Source of the DNA: Juglans regia
Taxonomy: Eukaryota > Streptophyta > Magnoliopsida > Fagales > Juglandaceae
Assembly: GCF_001411555.2 (NCBI RefSeq)
Contig: NC_049910.1
Location: 29,793,150 to 29,857,149, forward strand
Length of the DNA stretch: 64,000 nucleotides
Reading direction: 5' to 3'
Of the stretch, positions 1-12,070 are shown in pieces. The notes under the pieces were generated by a model, which had not been told where the DNA came from, made no database searches, and saw only the letters and a list, made by a program, of their open reading frames with translations. Each line of letters begins with the position of its first letter. The stretch's first letter is position 1. A program made the position numbers and the translations under genes.

Positions 1-1050
1 TCCTTGTGTAAAACAATCAATATTTTAACCAAGGCTGAAGAACAAGAAAATCTACTACTAATTTTGATTTCTCAAATCACAAATCCTGAGCTTAAAGAAT
101 AATATCTTCTTAAACTCAAGAAGAACAGGTTCACCAAGAAACAGAAACTTCTAAGCAAATGATTAGTTTTCAAGATACTTTGGAAAGATTTCAAAAGAAA
201 AAACTCAAAGATGTTTCTACTAGTGATCTGCAACATGAAATTAATTTTATTAAAAAAGAAATCATTGAACTCAAATCTGAAATTAATAATCTTAAATCTG
301 AAAATGATGTTTCAAAACAAGAATTTTTATGTTTTAAAATTGACAAACAACTTGATCAAGATATTCCTTCTAATAATGAGCAAATGAATGACTCTGATTC
401 AAACCAAAAAGAAAAGGCTGTTGATAATCAGATATGTTTGATTCGTCAAACTGTTCCTCCCAAATGGTTTTCAAGAGTCACTATTATTGTTTGCCATGAA
501 TTTCAATTTTCAGTTGTTGCTATGATTGATTCCGGATCGGATATGAATTGTATCCAAGAAGGCCTAATACCTAGTAAATATTTTGAAAAATCTACTGAAA
601 GATTATTATCGGCAAATGGATCTCAGATCAAGATCAATTATGAGCTTAATACTGCTCATATTTGCCAAGATAATGTATGTTTTAAAATTTCCTCTGTTTT
701 AGTTAGAAATATGTCTGATAAAGTAATTTTGGGAATCCTTTTTATTTCCTCTTTATATCCTTTTTTGACTAAAAATGACGATATCACTACTGATCCTTTT
801 GGACAAAATGTCAAATTTAAATTTGATTCACGATTTGAAATTGATACAGATAAAAGTCTGAAATCTTTACTTTCTACAAAAACCAAACATTTGGATTTCC
901 TTCAACAAGAAATCAAATATAAGAAGGTTTCAAAACAGTTATCTAGTGCTTTACTTCAATCCAAAATTGATGATTTTAACACACGTTTAATTTCTTATGT
1001 TTGTTCTGATTTACCAAATATTTTTTGAAATAGGAAAAAACATGTTGTTA

Positions 1051-1053
<3 letters not shown>
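1..1053 (+). pseudogene. Endogenous plant pararetrovirus (Caulimoviridae-like) polyprotein fragment, protease region
   Basis: An open frame runs from 159 to 1028 (289 codons). Its N-terminal half is lysine- and glutamate-rich with coiled-coil character. It is followed by a retropepsin-like domain with the catalytic DSGS motif near residue 125 and a downstream ILGI-type strand near residue 192. The layout and spacing match the protease region of integrated plant pararetroviruses such as citrus-type EPRVs; this is recalled family knowledge, not a search result. The first 158 bases look like the preceding capsid-side sequence in a broken frame. The frame ends at a TGA (1026-1028). A few more family-like codons follow until a TA microsatellite at about 1053, where the reverse transcriptase would be expected and is absent. 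It is a truncated, non-functional fossil that continues off the left edge. A Ty3-like element is the alternative but fits less well. Confidence 0.75.
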
Positions 1054-1092
<39 letters not shown>

Positions 1093-1121
1093 CACACACG
1101 TGTGTGTGTGTGTATGTGTGT
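1053..1121. repeat. TA/CA/GT compound microsatellite
   Basis: A (TA)n run passes into (CA)n and (GT)n tracts. It lies exactly where the pararetrovirus homology stops, so it may mark a rearrangement or end-joining junction. Confidence 0.95.
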
Positions 1122-1488
1122 AACACAAACATATACATAGAAATTAATATGTTCGTATTCGTAGGGAGGGACAGAGAAGGGGTTTGGAGGGGAACATGAG
1201 CAAAGAATGAAATGGGAACACAACCATATAGCCTTGTGATGGTGGTAAAATCCCCCCAAAAAATTTATGCAAATCCATGGTTTCCCTCCCAACAGTCACG
1301 GCCAATCCTTCTCACCCACATATATTCCTAAACACGACTCCATTTCCTCACTACAATAACTGACTCGCAATGTGAGAAGGGAGGGAAACCAAAACCAAAA
1401 CACATTAAAAGGGAGAAAACTAACCTGATTTTGCAAGGGCATACTTTGCGACTTGGCCCGATTGATGATTATGCCAAAGTTTTTGATG
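1122..1488. other. Spacer, no gene seen
   Basis: No supported coding frame or recognised element. The sequence is of mixed composition with a purine-rich stretch around 1160-1215. Confidence 0.6.
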
Positions 1489-1519
1489 TTAGGGTTAGGC
1501 TTAGGGTTAGGGTTAGGGC
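1489..1519 (+). repeat. Interstitial telomere-like repeat (TTAGGG)n
   Basis: About five consecutive TTAGGG-type units, one degenerate. This is the six-base form rather than the usual plant TTTAGGG. It sits immediately upstream of a GTTCGTGG-rich minisatellite. Confidence 0.7.
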
Positions 1520-1554
1520 TTCAAATTTCAAATCTGGTGTTTGAAGACGACAGG

Positions 1555-1830
1555 GCTTCGTGGGTTCATGGTTCGATGATGTGGCTTCGTGGGTTCGTGG
1601 TTCGGTGAAGACGAAAGAACTCGTGGGTTCGTGGTTCAGATTTCAAATATGGTGGAGGGGACGAACCTGCTTCGTAGCTCTGGTGCAGAAGACCAAGTGG
1701 CTCGATGATGTGGCTTCGTGGGTTCAAGGGTTCGTGGTTCGGTGAAGACGATAGTGCTTCGTTTGTGGGTTCGTGGTTTGGTGAAGACCACAGGGCTTCT
1801 TGGGTTTGTGGTTCAGATTTCAGGTATGGT
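1555..1830 (+). repeat. Degenerate minisatellite with TTCGTGGGTTCGTGG core
   Basis: The block TTCGTGGGTTCGTGGTTCGG recurs at least six times with 30-45 base spacing and variable insertions such as GAAGACGA. Short frames through it read as low-complexity Gly/Ser/Trp-rich peptide and are not credible genes. Confidence 0.75.
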
Positions 1831-2049
1831 GGGGAGAATGGTCTGGGGAAGACGATGGGAATGGGGAGAAGGGTCTGGATCTAGTGGGAGCAAGTGAAGG
1901 TAATGTGAAAATGAAATATGCAGGAAATGAGTACAAGTTTCAGGACTTGATTTCAAAACACACACGACATCGTTTTCAAACATGCCACATAGGACACGGT
2001 TCCGCGCCGGTTCCCCAAACCAGTTGTAAGTAGATTTTTTTATTCGAAA

Positions 2050-4700
2050 ACACTGTAAAATACTGAGCATGTCACATTTTATTTTTAAATCATCTATTGA
2101 CCAACAACTCTACATGCAAAGTCTTTCAAAACTCTATGCAAATATACTAAGACAATCATAACAGTCTTCATCTTTGTATTAAGATTCAATCTCAATACCT
2201 ATACTTGACAAAATGCCATATATATGCATGAACAAAATATACTCCCACTGACTTTTGGGCATATACATTAACAATCAATATTTTTCTTAAATTCAAAAAT
2301 AATATTGGTATTATCAAATTTCAGATACATTTTTCAAAAATCTTTTACCTTTTCTAAGTAGTACTTTAATTCGTTTCATGTAGATTTCAAATATTCACTC
2401 TACGATTACTTTCACATCCATTTGATGTTACTCTAAATCATAATGGGTTACTAATGTTATAGTGATTCTGAATTAGTCATTTTATGCTTATTTGAAAATC
2501 TCTCTTTTTTATCAATACTCATTTCTGAGTAAAATCATTGGTTACAAGTCTAAATTTATATCATTTAACATTGCTTTTAAAGGGTTTTATCTCCTAGGCT
2601 CATTTACATTATACTTTTTGTACTTTTTAGACAATTGGAAGAAATTACAGGCTTTACATTGATTCATAGATTTCAATCAATCTTTTATGCATCAATCTTT
2701 TACATAATCACTTCTTTCATTAACTTGTGAAAACACATGTGAACTTTTATTTGTTTGTATGTCAAGTTTAAATTTTAAAAATACACCACGTAGTATAACC
2801 AAATAGCAAATCAAGAAAATTATATGGGGTTACATGTTTTGATGTCTCCATGATCAATTCTTTAACGGTGTTTCTCTGATTTGCTTGTTGTTCCATGTTA
2901 TCATTGAGATAATCAGGAAAATAAACTATAAGCATTTTCGAAGTACAAGAATTGCACTTCACAACAATCACATTTCTAATTTCTATGCTCCCACTGATTT
3001 TGCCAACCTTAAGGAATTTGATATTTCAATTTTCTCAAAATTCAAACTATAAATAAAAACAATACAACCTAAATCGTTTGAATCTCCCGACTAATCAATA
3101 ATGATAATGTACCCAATAACTATTATAAGACTCAACTTTCTTTCATTTGGGTTATAAAATATTACTTTAACTTGACTACCCATCCATGTATATACCTTGA
3201 ATCAATCCATAACTCAAAAATAAGTCATTAAAACGACATTACTAAGAACACGATATAAGTTCTACACCATTATTTTTAAGAGTTTTACTACATTTTTTCA
3301 AGAGATTAATGAAATAGGTCAGGATTATAGCGCAACTCTTAATATTTTTCATGACACTACTTCAATCTAATTCGATGATTTTCACATGTCTACCTAGCTC
3401 CATTTCCTCTCCGTGAGAAGTACCTCAAGAATTACTAATGGCTTGAGACTTCTCATGTAGCAGATAGATACATACATACCATAAAAATATCTATGAAAGT
3501 AATGAAATACTCCTATTTATCAAATATTATAGAGAAAAAGATTTACATGCGTCTATACGTATTATCTCAAGAAACTTTGTTTCTTGTGGCATCTTTTTTA
3601 GATATGTTTGATTTGCTTTTGTTTTATACAAATCAATACACATCTTGAGATTAGAAAATTTAAATGCAGAAAATATTTTATTTACTAATCTTTATAAGTT
3701 TTCTTTGGAGATATTCTCCAACATTTTATGCCACAAATAACGTTTTTCTGTAATCATGCTTTAAACTTCTATGCTATAAATTGTAAAAGTTATTATAAAT
3801 CATTTTTCCTTTGGTTCTAGCACATGCCTCATGAGTGAAAAAATTTTAACAAAAACATTTATATGAAGGCATGACAAATAAAAAAAATTTATTTCAAGCA
3901 AAAATGGAACTAACATAAATGATATTTTGAAACAAATTGAAACATGAACATGTTTATTCATGTTTAATCACAAAAAAAAAACTAAATAAATAAGTATCAA
4001 AATTTATAAAGTTTGATGTGAAACTTATGCAAGCAAAAGAAACATGAACATTTGCACTCGAGTTTAACCTAAAAAAAAAGTATAAACATTTATACAATTT
4101 GATTCAAGACTTATATAGAAAAAATTTACCCTTCCCTTTGAATCATGGCTTATGCTTAGGGCACTTCAATTATGTCTTTATTTCTTTCAAAATTCAATTG
4201 ACACAATTCTAGCATTTTTATGACCGTCATTTTCCTTCATTTCCTAAATGATACAATTGATTTTCAATACAAATTAACAAAATAAATGTGTATCAATCTA
4301 ACCAACTCGTTCATATTTCATCACTTTGATAAAATAATGATACATCTGAAATAAACCATTTTAGACAAAAATAAGAAGATTTCACAATTTTCATTCCTAA
4401 AGTTCTAATATGTAGTAATTAATCATATCTTCGTAAACATCATAGCTTTCTAAACCTTACCCATATTCTCAATAATTGATGTTAGACTTAAAATGAGTAT
4501 ACCAAAGTCTAGAACTAGAGTCATTCCCAAACGAGGTCTTAGTGTAAAACTGACATGCTCATATTTATCTAAACTAGAATCATTCTATACAAGAAACCTT
4601 GTAATGATATTCATTGCAAGAAAAGCATTTTGATCACATTAATGGTTTGAGTTTGACAGTTATAAACAATAACATAATTTAAATCATTATGGATCAATTT
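2050..4700 (-). pseudogene. Highly decayed Ty1/copia element, reverse transcriptase remnant at 2340-2700
   Basis: The minus strand between about 2700 and 2340 can be read as a copia reverse transcriptase through stops and small shifts. It contains a YKxRLV block followed by FTQK, then HYDLE-x-HQMDVK, then a degenerate IYMK block. These are the N-terminal RT landmarks of copia elements in the correct order and spacing. Flanking sequence from 2050 to 4700 is AT-rich and stop-riddled, and probably holds the rest of the internal region. There is no intact domain, so this is an old, inactive copy. The reading is by eye; only the RT block is firm. Confidence 0.7.
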
Positions 4701-4710
4701 AAACCATTAT

Positions 4711-5100
4711 GGATGAACTAATAATGTCATCAAGACCCCTTATTTAGGAGTGAATACCAACACAAAATATTTCCTCCACTTTTAAATTATGTAAATGAAC
4801 TAGTTGTATCATCAGAATTTTCCTTTAGGAGTAAACTCTGACATACAAATTGTTTCCTCAAACCTTATTTTGATGGATGGACTAATAATATCATCAAGAC
4901 CCTCCTTTGGGAGACACACAAAATGTTTACTCTAACTTTACTTTAATGGATGAACTAGTAGTAGTATAACAAAATCCTCATTTGGGAGTAGATCTTCACA
5001 CACAAATTCTTCACTCTAACTTTACTTTAATGGATGAACTAATAGTGTCATCAAGATCCTCATTTGGGAGTAGGTCTTGACACACAAATTGTTCACTCCA
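4711..5100. repeat. Five-copy tandem array, about 80-bp unit
   Basis: Units begin at about 4711, 4793, 4874, 4948 and 5031 with GGATGAACTA-like starts. They share a TCATCAAGA segment, a TTTGGGAG segment and a CACACAAATT segment. Periods are 74-83 bp. It lies on the 5' side of the minus-strand copia remnant, so it may be part of that element's untranslated leader or LTR. Confidence 0.85.
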
Positions 5101-5235
5101 TCATACCCATCTTTTCTATGAGTTTAATGATTTTTCCATCAAAATTAAGAAAAATCTTGTAATTTTAGGCAACCAATATTTTCCTTCATTTTGGTGCAAA
5201 CCATTTGCCCCATATAGGATAAACAATTATATATG

Positions 5236-5520
5236 TATGGCCAACCATACAATAAAAATAATAAAACCAATAATTGAGAATTTTATACTAACAGTCATAA
5301 TTCAAGTCCAAATAATTCATACATTTTTATGGCTTACCATACAATAAAATTATAGAAAACAATAATTAAGAATTTTATAACATATAGTCATTATTCAAGT
5401 GCAAATAATTCATATATTTATAAGGCCTACCATAGAATAAAATTCATAAGAAACAATAATTAAGAATTTTACAACTAATAGTCATAATTCAACTTTAAAT
5501 AATTCATACATTTATTAAAC
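5236..5520. repeat. Three-copy tandem array, about 92-bp unit
   Basis: CCTACCATAGAATAAAAT-like blocks start at about 5239, 5331 and 5424. Each is followed by an ACAATAATTAAGAATTTTA-like block and an AATTCA block. The unit differs from that of the neighbouring 80-bp array. Confidence 0.85.
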
Positions 5521-7260
5521 AATAAAACACATGCTTTGAGAGAGAAGAGAAATAAATAATTATTTTTCTATATTTTTTTTTGTTTAGTTTACTTTTTAGG
5601 CTGGGCCACAACACTGGCCCATTCTGCAGGCCTATTGCCATTTGTCTCTCAGATTGGGTCAGGCCATGGCCCAATACAAGCCTAAAGTCCAAATGGGTTT
5701 TAATGTGAAAAACCCTACCCAAGTCTTCTTCTTTTCTTCTTTATCACTCAAGCTACTACCGCACCAGTTTCTTTCAACCACTGATCTGGCGCGGTTGTCA
5801 GTGTCACCGATGAGAAGAGGCCAGATGGCATCCTTTGCCTCCTCTCATCGCCGAGGTCTACCTCCTTTCACTGTTCTCTCTATTTTTTTTTCTTTTCTTA
5901 TTTTATTATTATTACCGAAAAGCGCAACCACCTTTGCGCTACCATTACAGAGGTGTTGGGGAGGGCACCAAACATCCTCCCTCCCCCTCCTCCCCCCTTT
6001 TTTTTTTTTTTTGATAAACAGACTCAGAGATATTCGAGCCATCAAACCAAGGGGATCTCCTACGACGGTGGCGGCTTTCTTCCATACCGAAGTACCAACA
6101 AGGGCATTCTGACCACCTCCGTGCCGCCCACTGCTGACCCATACAACGGCCCATTCCTCAACTCTCTCTTCCCTAGCACAAACATAGTACAAGCAAAAAT
6201 GGGAGGAAAATTAAACACAAGTATAGTTCTGAATCTAAAATCCTTCAATATACATTTTTGAAATTATCCAAGTACCCCTGTAATGCAACGGAAATATCTA
6301 CCAATTTACTCAACAAATTGGTTAGTATTCAAGCATACAATTAATTTAATAATTAAACAATAACATAAAATAAATTACATAACACTAAGATTGGTATCGA
6401 AGGGAAACACTTTAAAGAACTCTTTAAAAGTAAAACCCTACGGGGTAGTCAAACTCAGGAAAGTCAATCTTATTATTTGAAAATCAATTACAAGTACTCA
6501 TTAATTTCAAAACCTTTGCAACTTGACTCTCTTACTTGCCTAGACAAACGACCCGTTTGTCTACCGCAGTAACAGCCAGAACCTCTGGCGATCTTCAAAT
6601 ATTGCCTTTCCTCCTAGAACTTTAGGGGCTGAAGTCCAATCACACGATCATCAACGCTCGCTCGAAGCACGATCACACTCAAAAAGATATCACAAATATA
6701 GAAATTCACTAAGAAATTTTCTCACCAAACAATGCACTAGAAAGTGCTCTAGAACATATGTAGATCTGAAAAACTCCAAATCTTAACCAGTAGAATCCCT
6801 TAAATAAACTATCTGGAAAGAGTTCCAGTTTCAGTAGGATTCTGCTAACGGATAGAATCTGTCGCGAAGACGACTCCTGACAGATTACTGATATGTCGCG
6901 ATAACTCTTCTCTGCAGTAACTGATTTCTGTTCAGCTTATGTTTTTGATTACTTCTTGATAGTTCGAAATTCTTTCTGCTTAATATCTTCTTTTTTAATC
7001 TTCTATCTAGATCACTTGATATTTTCTATCTTTTCGAACATTCAATCTTGACCAAAACTCTTTTGAACCTTTATCTATTTAATCACTTATCTTAGAATTC
7101 AAATATTCATAGATAAAGATAAGACAAACATTTATCTATTAATCTATTTATATTTGAATTTAAATATTCATAGATAAAAATAAAGACAAATTATATTCAT
7201 TTAATAATTCCAATAAATCATAGTTATCTAATCCTAGCTAAAAAAACTTTTACATCAACA
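5521..7260 (-). other. Probable LTR/leader debris of the minus-strand copia element
   Basis: No conserved coding frame. The moderately GC-richer stretch 5590-6260 and the block 6280-7000 look like retrotransposon leader or LTR sequence; the second includes AAACCCTACGGGGTAG near 6440. They lie on the 5' side of the decayed copia RT. LTR limits, a primer-binding site and a target duplication could not be fixed. Short frames of 60-156 codons here read as low-complexity sequence. Confidence 0.4.
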
Positions 7261-7329
7261 ATTTCAATGTGCGATTTCATGAATATCAATACACATTGTT
7301 CATATATTTAAAAAAAAAAAAAAAAAAAG

Positions 7330-7468
7330 CGTTGGGTTACATATCTTTTTAAAAAAAGAACAAAATTTACAATATTATTAAACAATATTTTCTTAAACAC
7401 TAAGTCAAAAAAAAATGCAATCGGGAAAAAAAAAGGGGGAGCCCAAAACAGGCTCCCTAGCATTTTTC
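7330..7468. mobile_element. Truncated MITE of the Mutator-like foldback family
   Basis: It carries the family core TTTTCTTAAACACTAAGT and the right end CTAGCATTTTTC seen in the better-preserved copy at 12071-12430. The left end has been replaced by an A-rich run. Confidence 0.6.
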
Positions 7469-7587
7469 ATAATTATATGAAAAATGCAAAATTCTAATAT
7501 TAGAAAATAAGTTCTAATATTAAAGAAACTAGTAACGATAAGGTTGGATAAGGAAGTGATATATATTCCATAGACTGCTATATTATA

Positions 7588-7630
7588 TAATATATATATA
7601 TATATATATGTATATGTATATATATATATA
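7588..7630. repeat. TA microsatellite
   Basis: A (TA)n run interrupted twice by TG. Confidence 0.95.
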
Positions 7631-8261
7631 GGTTTTGTTCCCGTAATGTACACACCAAATTAAGATAAATTGAGATAAGCTTTGTGTGAATAAGATAGAT
7701 GGGAATCCAAGTTCCAGGTAACACGCTATCAGGTTCAGATCTAGATAGGGAATTTGCTTACAACTTTGTGGCCTTCCTGAGGTCAACATTAGCTGTGCAA
7801 GCAATCGATTCCGAGTTCTGAACAGAATACCAATTCAAAGTCAACAATAATTTATTTGATATTACGAAGAAAATTGTTCCATCGGTACACAACCCATGGA
7901 GAGGTATTTGAGCAAAAAGATTGGGGAAATTAAGAAAAATTAGACAGATACAAGTATTTTATTTACAAGTGGAACTGCAGGTCGTCTCACCCGTCAGTAG
8001 CGTGTCATACATAATCTTGAAAACTCTCGGCTCTCATCTCTCTCTCTCTCTCTCTCAAACACAAAGCTACAGCAAAGTCATTGCTTCATCCATTCAATAC
8101 TGCGTTATACACAATCTTGAAGAACTCTAGCCCTTTTTCCGTCCCCTCTTAAACACAACACTACCGCTGCAGTGGCAAATGGATAAAAATCCTGAACTTT
8201 ACATCCATAATGCTCTTCTGCAAAAGTAACCAAATACTTGCATATCTGTGACGTGTGAGGC
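7631..8261 (-). other. 3' untranslated/flanking region of the phosphatase gene
   Basis: This is noncoding sequence just beyond the stop codon of the minus-strand phosphatase gene. It contains a short CT run at about 8036-8056. The polyadenylation site could not be fixed. Confidence 0.5.
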
Positions 8262-11200
8262 CTAGCAAGCCCGTGCCTCTGGCACGGGTAACCGCCTAGG
8301 TTCTGGTCCACAACCACCGGAGACTTTCAAGGATGCAAAAAATAGACATGATAACCTTGCTATCATTGGCCGAGCCTTCAAAACTTTGGGGACGATTTCC
8401 AGTTGCTTACCAGCATCACCATCATAATTGCCATGATATCCTTCGAGATCAGCTTTCGTTATCAGAACTGCATCCCCTGGAGGAAAGCATAACATTGTAG
8501 ATGTTTGGAGTTTGCTGTAGTCTTGAACAGCCTGTTTTTTTTTTTTTTTTAATGTCATTGACATTCCAGCAAAACGCAAAAACGTTAAGCCGAGAAGTAA
8601 TATTTGCTACTGATGAGAAAATAAATAGCAAAATTGGTTCTTCCAACATGCAGACAATAAGGTATCTCTATTTTGTACACACCATACATATACAATTTGT
8701 AAACATGTTAACTGAAGAAGTAAAGAACATGATAAAAGGTATACCTGTTGTGTCAAGGGTTCAAATGGATATGGTAGTTTTATTACATGTTATATTAACT
8801 ATAAAAAGACATAAATAACATGATAAGAGATATAGGTGTTGCGTGATATTTAACTTATGCCAAAACAGCACCAAAAAAAACAAAGAAAAGAGAACATCAT
8901 GTATTTAAAAAAAAAAAAGTGGCCATATCTAATAAGTAATCAAATAATATACTAAAACTATCATCACAAAGGAAATCAAAAATATTTATTTTAAAGGTAA
9001 AAGGGATTCAAAATCTTGAAGGGGTCATGCCCAAAAATAAAAATCTTGAAGGGATTATGGGTAAATAATGGGAGCCAAAACTGTACATCATGCATCACTT
9101 AGTTGTGGGTTCAAAAATGCAGGGCCCCTCCCTGCCCACCACTGTTTCAGTACTTTCATGACTGCCATAATTCTTCCTTGGGATAAAAAAGAAGAAACGG
9201 AAGGGAACTGGGCACTGGAAATTTGCCAAAGCAATAGATAATGTTTCTTCACAAGAAAATCACTTTATTTTTAAGCAAAAAAGGGTAGGAGTGGGCAACC
9301 GGAGGTGGCCTCCCTACCTAGGGGTGACATAGTAGCACCCTATCCAGTGGGAACCGAACACGAGGCCCAAGGAAGCCACAAGCACTCCCTCATCTCGGTT
9401 TGAGCCATAACCTAGAAACAAGAAAATTCCTTAGACCACCTCATTACTTACCTTCCACTGCGAGGGGGCGAGCAGAACCCGAGGTCTTCTAGACCGCACA
9501 TATTCCAGGGCATCAATAGGTGTCATGCGCTTATACCTCACCTTCAAAAACAAATCAATCAGCTCTATCATATCCCTATGGTCCAAAATGAATATCTAAA
9601 TGATAAATAGAGCTATCCAACAGGCACACTTTCAAAACTATATCAACATACATATTATGCAGGGAATGGAATATATTACCAAATAGCAGAGAACAATAGT
9701 TGTACTCCTTCCTCGCCCAGCTTTACAGTGAACATAAGTAGTTCTTCCACAAGATGCATTCTCTGCATACAAAAAGGAACAGCAAAATTAAATTAAATCT
9801 TATCGACACAGCACAGAACCAAGGAATCACGACAGTAGCAGAAAGCTAAATTCACTCACCTTGAATGAACTCCACAGCTCGGTTGATATCCACAAATGAG
9901 GGAGCAAAGAGGTAATCTCTTGTGGGAATTACCAGGTGGTCAATCTCATGTTCCTGAAAGAAAATTACAAAGAACAGGGAAATCTTTAATAGTGAAATAG
10001 AAGCTCTAAAGTAAAACAGTCCTCAACTTTATGTGTTGACAAATCCACCACACTTTTGGCAACCATAAATAGACCCCAGGGATAATACAAACTCTAGATG
10101 AAAGAAAAATCTTGAAATTATTTATTGAAAGAGTCTACTTATATTACATTGGTAATTTACATGAAAATATCCAATTACAAAAGCCTGAAAGTGAACGCAA
10201 CAATCCATCTGAAACCAAAAGCAAACAAGAAACAAAAATGTGAATAATATAGAGGAATCACACACATGATACAAGGTAGTCGGAACCAAAGTTTCATAAG
10301 GTTCATTCAGAGTGATAACGCCACCAACACCAAGCTGCTTCAACCGTGGAACATCTTTTGGGAAAGGAACTGCACCCAGCAGCAGATACTGAAAAACAAT
10401 AATCACATGAGATAAATAAACATCGCCAATTGAAAAATACATTTTCAACTCAATATAGAGAACCAATTAAGTACATCCATGACAACTCCAATACACAGCC
10501 TATACGAACTTCAGTACTAGCTTCATTTTAATAACGTGGAACCTCACCAAGGTACAAACTTCAGCACCAACTAACGCTACAGAAACATAGATCGCTGCTG
10601 AGAAGACCTAAACCTAGGAGTCGATTGTTTTGAAATATAAAATGATGTGACAGAAAAATATTTTCTAGAGGTCCCACGCAAGAGTGATCTAAAATCCGAG
10701 CTTTAGTTTCTTGTATCTACTGCGACCTCTCAGCTACCAACTTGCGCAGACGAACCTTTTGGGAGAAAAATAACTTAACAAAATAACTTGATACCCAAAA
10801 CATTCCCTTTTCTCGGAACTTGATACCCAATACGTTAGACTGGGTATCATTTTCATTTCCAAATTTGAGGACTTGGCATATGCCAACCAATTTATTTTGT
10901 CTTGGACTCCACTGGTAAGCAGAATTTTGTTTGGTCAGACCCCAAGCGATCAAAGACTTAATTTGAGTGTATAGCCCTCGTTAAAGATTGCAGAGAAAGC
11001 AGGATGAGGTATTTGGAAACCAAAACAATAACGGGGGATGGAGTTCTGCATTTCGTTGGCTTATACATTAAAAAGGATGAAAAATAGATCAAGGTCAACT
11101 GATCCTAATCCAGAAAACCCTGCCACTCCAAAGAACCAAAACCCTAATATCTTTTTGTTTGTTGCACTGTCACAGCAATCAACCACAGCATAGAAAGAGA

Positions 11201-11595
11201 AACATTAGGTATCATAAAATGAAAACTAATAAAAATTGATCAACTTCGTCGAAGAGAAAGAGAGACTAAAATTCATAAGCCCTAATTTCTTTGCATCTCT
11301 TAAGCTTTCTCAGCAGCCAAACACAGTAGAAACGCAACCCAATCATTAAGATAATAATCATCTGATTAGAAACAAGAACAAAAAGATTAACTAGAAAGAC
11401 CTGATCAACTTCGTCCCACCATCTGAACTCAGCCTCGATCTTGTTCCGGAGCACATTATAAAAAAGGGTCGGGTAAAATAGGATCCTAGCCCCTGCTCCG
11501 ACGAGCGCTCTCTTCGCGTCAACTTTCACCATCTGACTCCCGGAAAAGCCGTCGTCTCGACTACACTCCAAGTCATCCAATTCCTCGATCTTCAT
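8262..11595 (-). CDS. PTPMT1: PTPMT1/DSP8-like dual-specificity phosphatase (phosphatidylglycerophosphatase type), six coding exons
   Basis: Coding exons on the minus strand are 11595-11401, 10388-10266, 9953-9860, 9762-9680, 9541-9452 and 8531-8262. Every junction has GT and AG and the phases agree, giving 284 residues and a TAG stop. The product keeps the plant PTPMT1/DSP8 layout. An N-terminal segment ends in EFRWWDEVDQ, then come YLLLGAVPFP and the GGVITLNEPYE block. IPTRDY follows (Asp119, likely general acid), then the signature HCKAGRGRS at 149-157 with nucleophile Cys150 and Arg156. Family members dephosphorylate phosphatidylglycerophosphate on the way to cardiolipin, usually in mitochondria; that role is inferred. 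The start is the ATG before KIEELDD, because the upstream in-frame ATG gives residues unlike the family. Intron 5 (8532-9451) carries a SINE. The C-terminal exon is the least conserved part and may be extended or spliced differently. Confidence 0.9.
9261..9417 (-). mobile_element. tRNA-derived SINE inside intron 5 of the phosphatase gene
   Basis: On the minus strand the 157-bp body carries a pol III A-box-like TGGCTCAAACCGAG near its 5' end. A B-box-like TGTTCGGTTCCC lies about 35 bases downstream, and the 3' end has a T-rich then A-rich tail. It is flanked by perfect 10-bp direct repeats, ACAAGAAAAT on the plus strand, at 9251-9260 and 9418-9427. Box order plus a target duplication is diagnostic of SINE retroposition. 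It lies in the same orientation as the host gene, far from the splice sites. Confidence 0.8.
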
Positions 11596-11990
11596 CGCAA
11601 AGACCGAGGCGAAAAGAGGAATTTGAAAAAAAAAAACTAACAACAAATCCGATCAAAACCCAAAACCTCAAGTTCCACAGATTGCGCCCAAATCGAAGAA
11701 AGAAAGCGGATTAAAGATCACACACTTGAGAACAAAGACGGCAATGGATTAAATTAGGAAGGGGCGGAATTGGAAGTAGCTACCAAATTGGGCGACGAGT
11801 CGATCGGAAGGGGGGGGAAGAAGAATTCTTATTCTTATGGGGTAAGAATTCGGAAAGTACGAGAAAATTCAAGTTGGAGATAGGTTGGAGAGTGGAGGTA
11901 GGAAGAGAAAAGAAGAGAGAGACTGAAGAGGAGAGAGATGCGAGGGAATCGGATATCGGATATAGCAAGGCGAATATAATTTTTGGGAAA
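11596..11990 (-). promoter_or_regulatory. 5' leader/promoter region of the phosphatase gene with pyrimidine patch
   Basis: Upstream of the ATG, the minus strand is CT-rich at 11880-11945, typical of plant 5' leaders, and has a TATATCC/TTATATTC stretch near 11960-11980 as a possible TATA element. A leader intron is possible because several GT and T-rich AG sites occur. The transcription start was not determined. Confidence 0.4.
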
Positions 11991-12070
11991 CTGAATGGTC
12001 AGAAGCTTGAATGGAAGGATCATTGTCCACGTGCCCTTTTGTAACGAAAAATCTGGGTCAAAAAATAAAA

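Noticed and set aside
1011..1292. 93-codon minus-strand frame across the TA/CA repeat
   Set aside because: It is translated microsatellite and spacer with no conserved feature.
5642..6112. 156-codon plus-strand frame
   Set aside because: Its composition is erratic with poly-Phe and poly-Leu runs; it lies in probable retrotransposon leader and overlaps equally long antisense frames.
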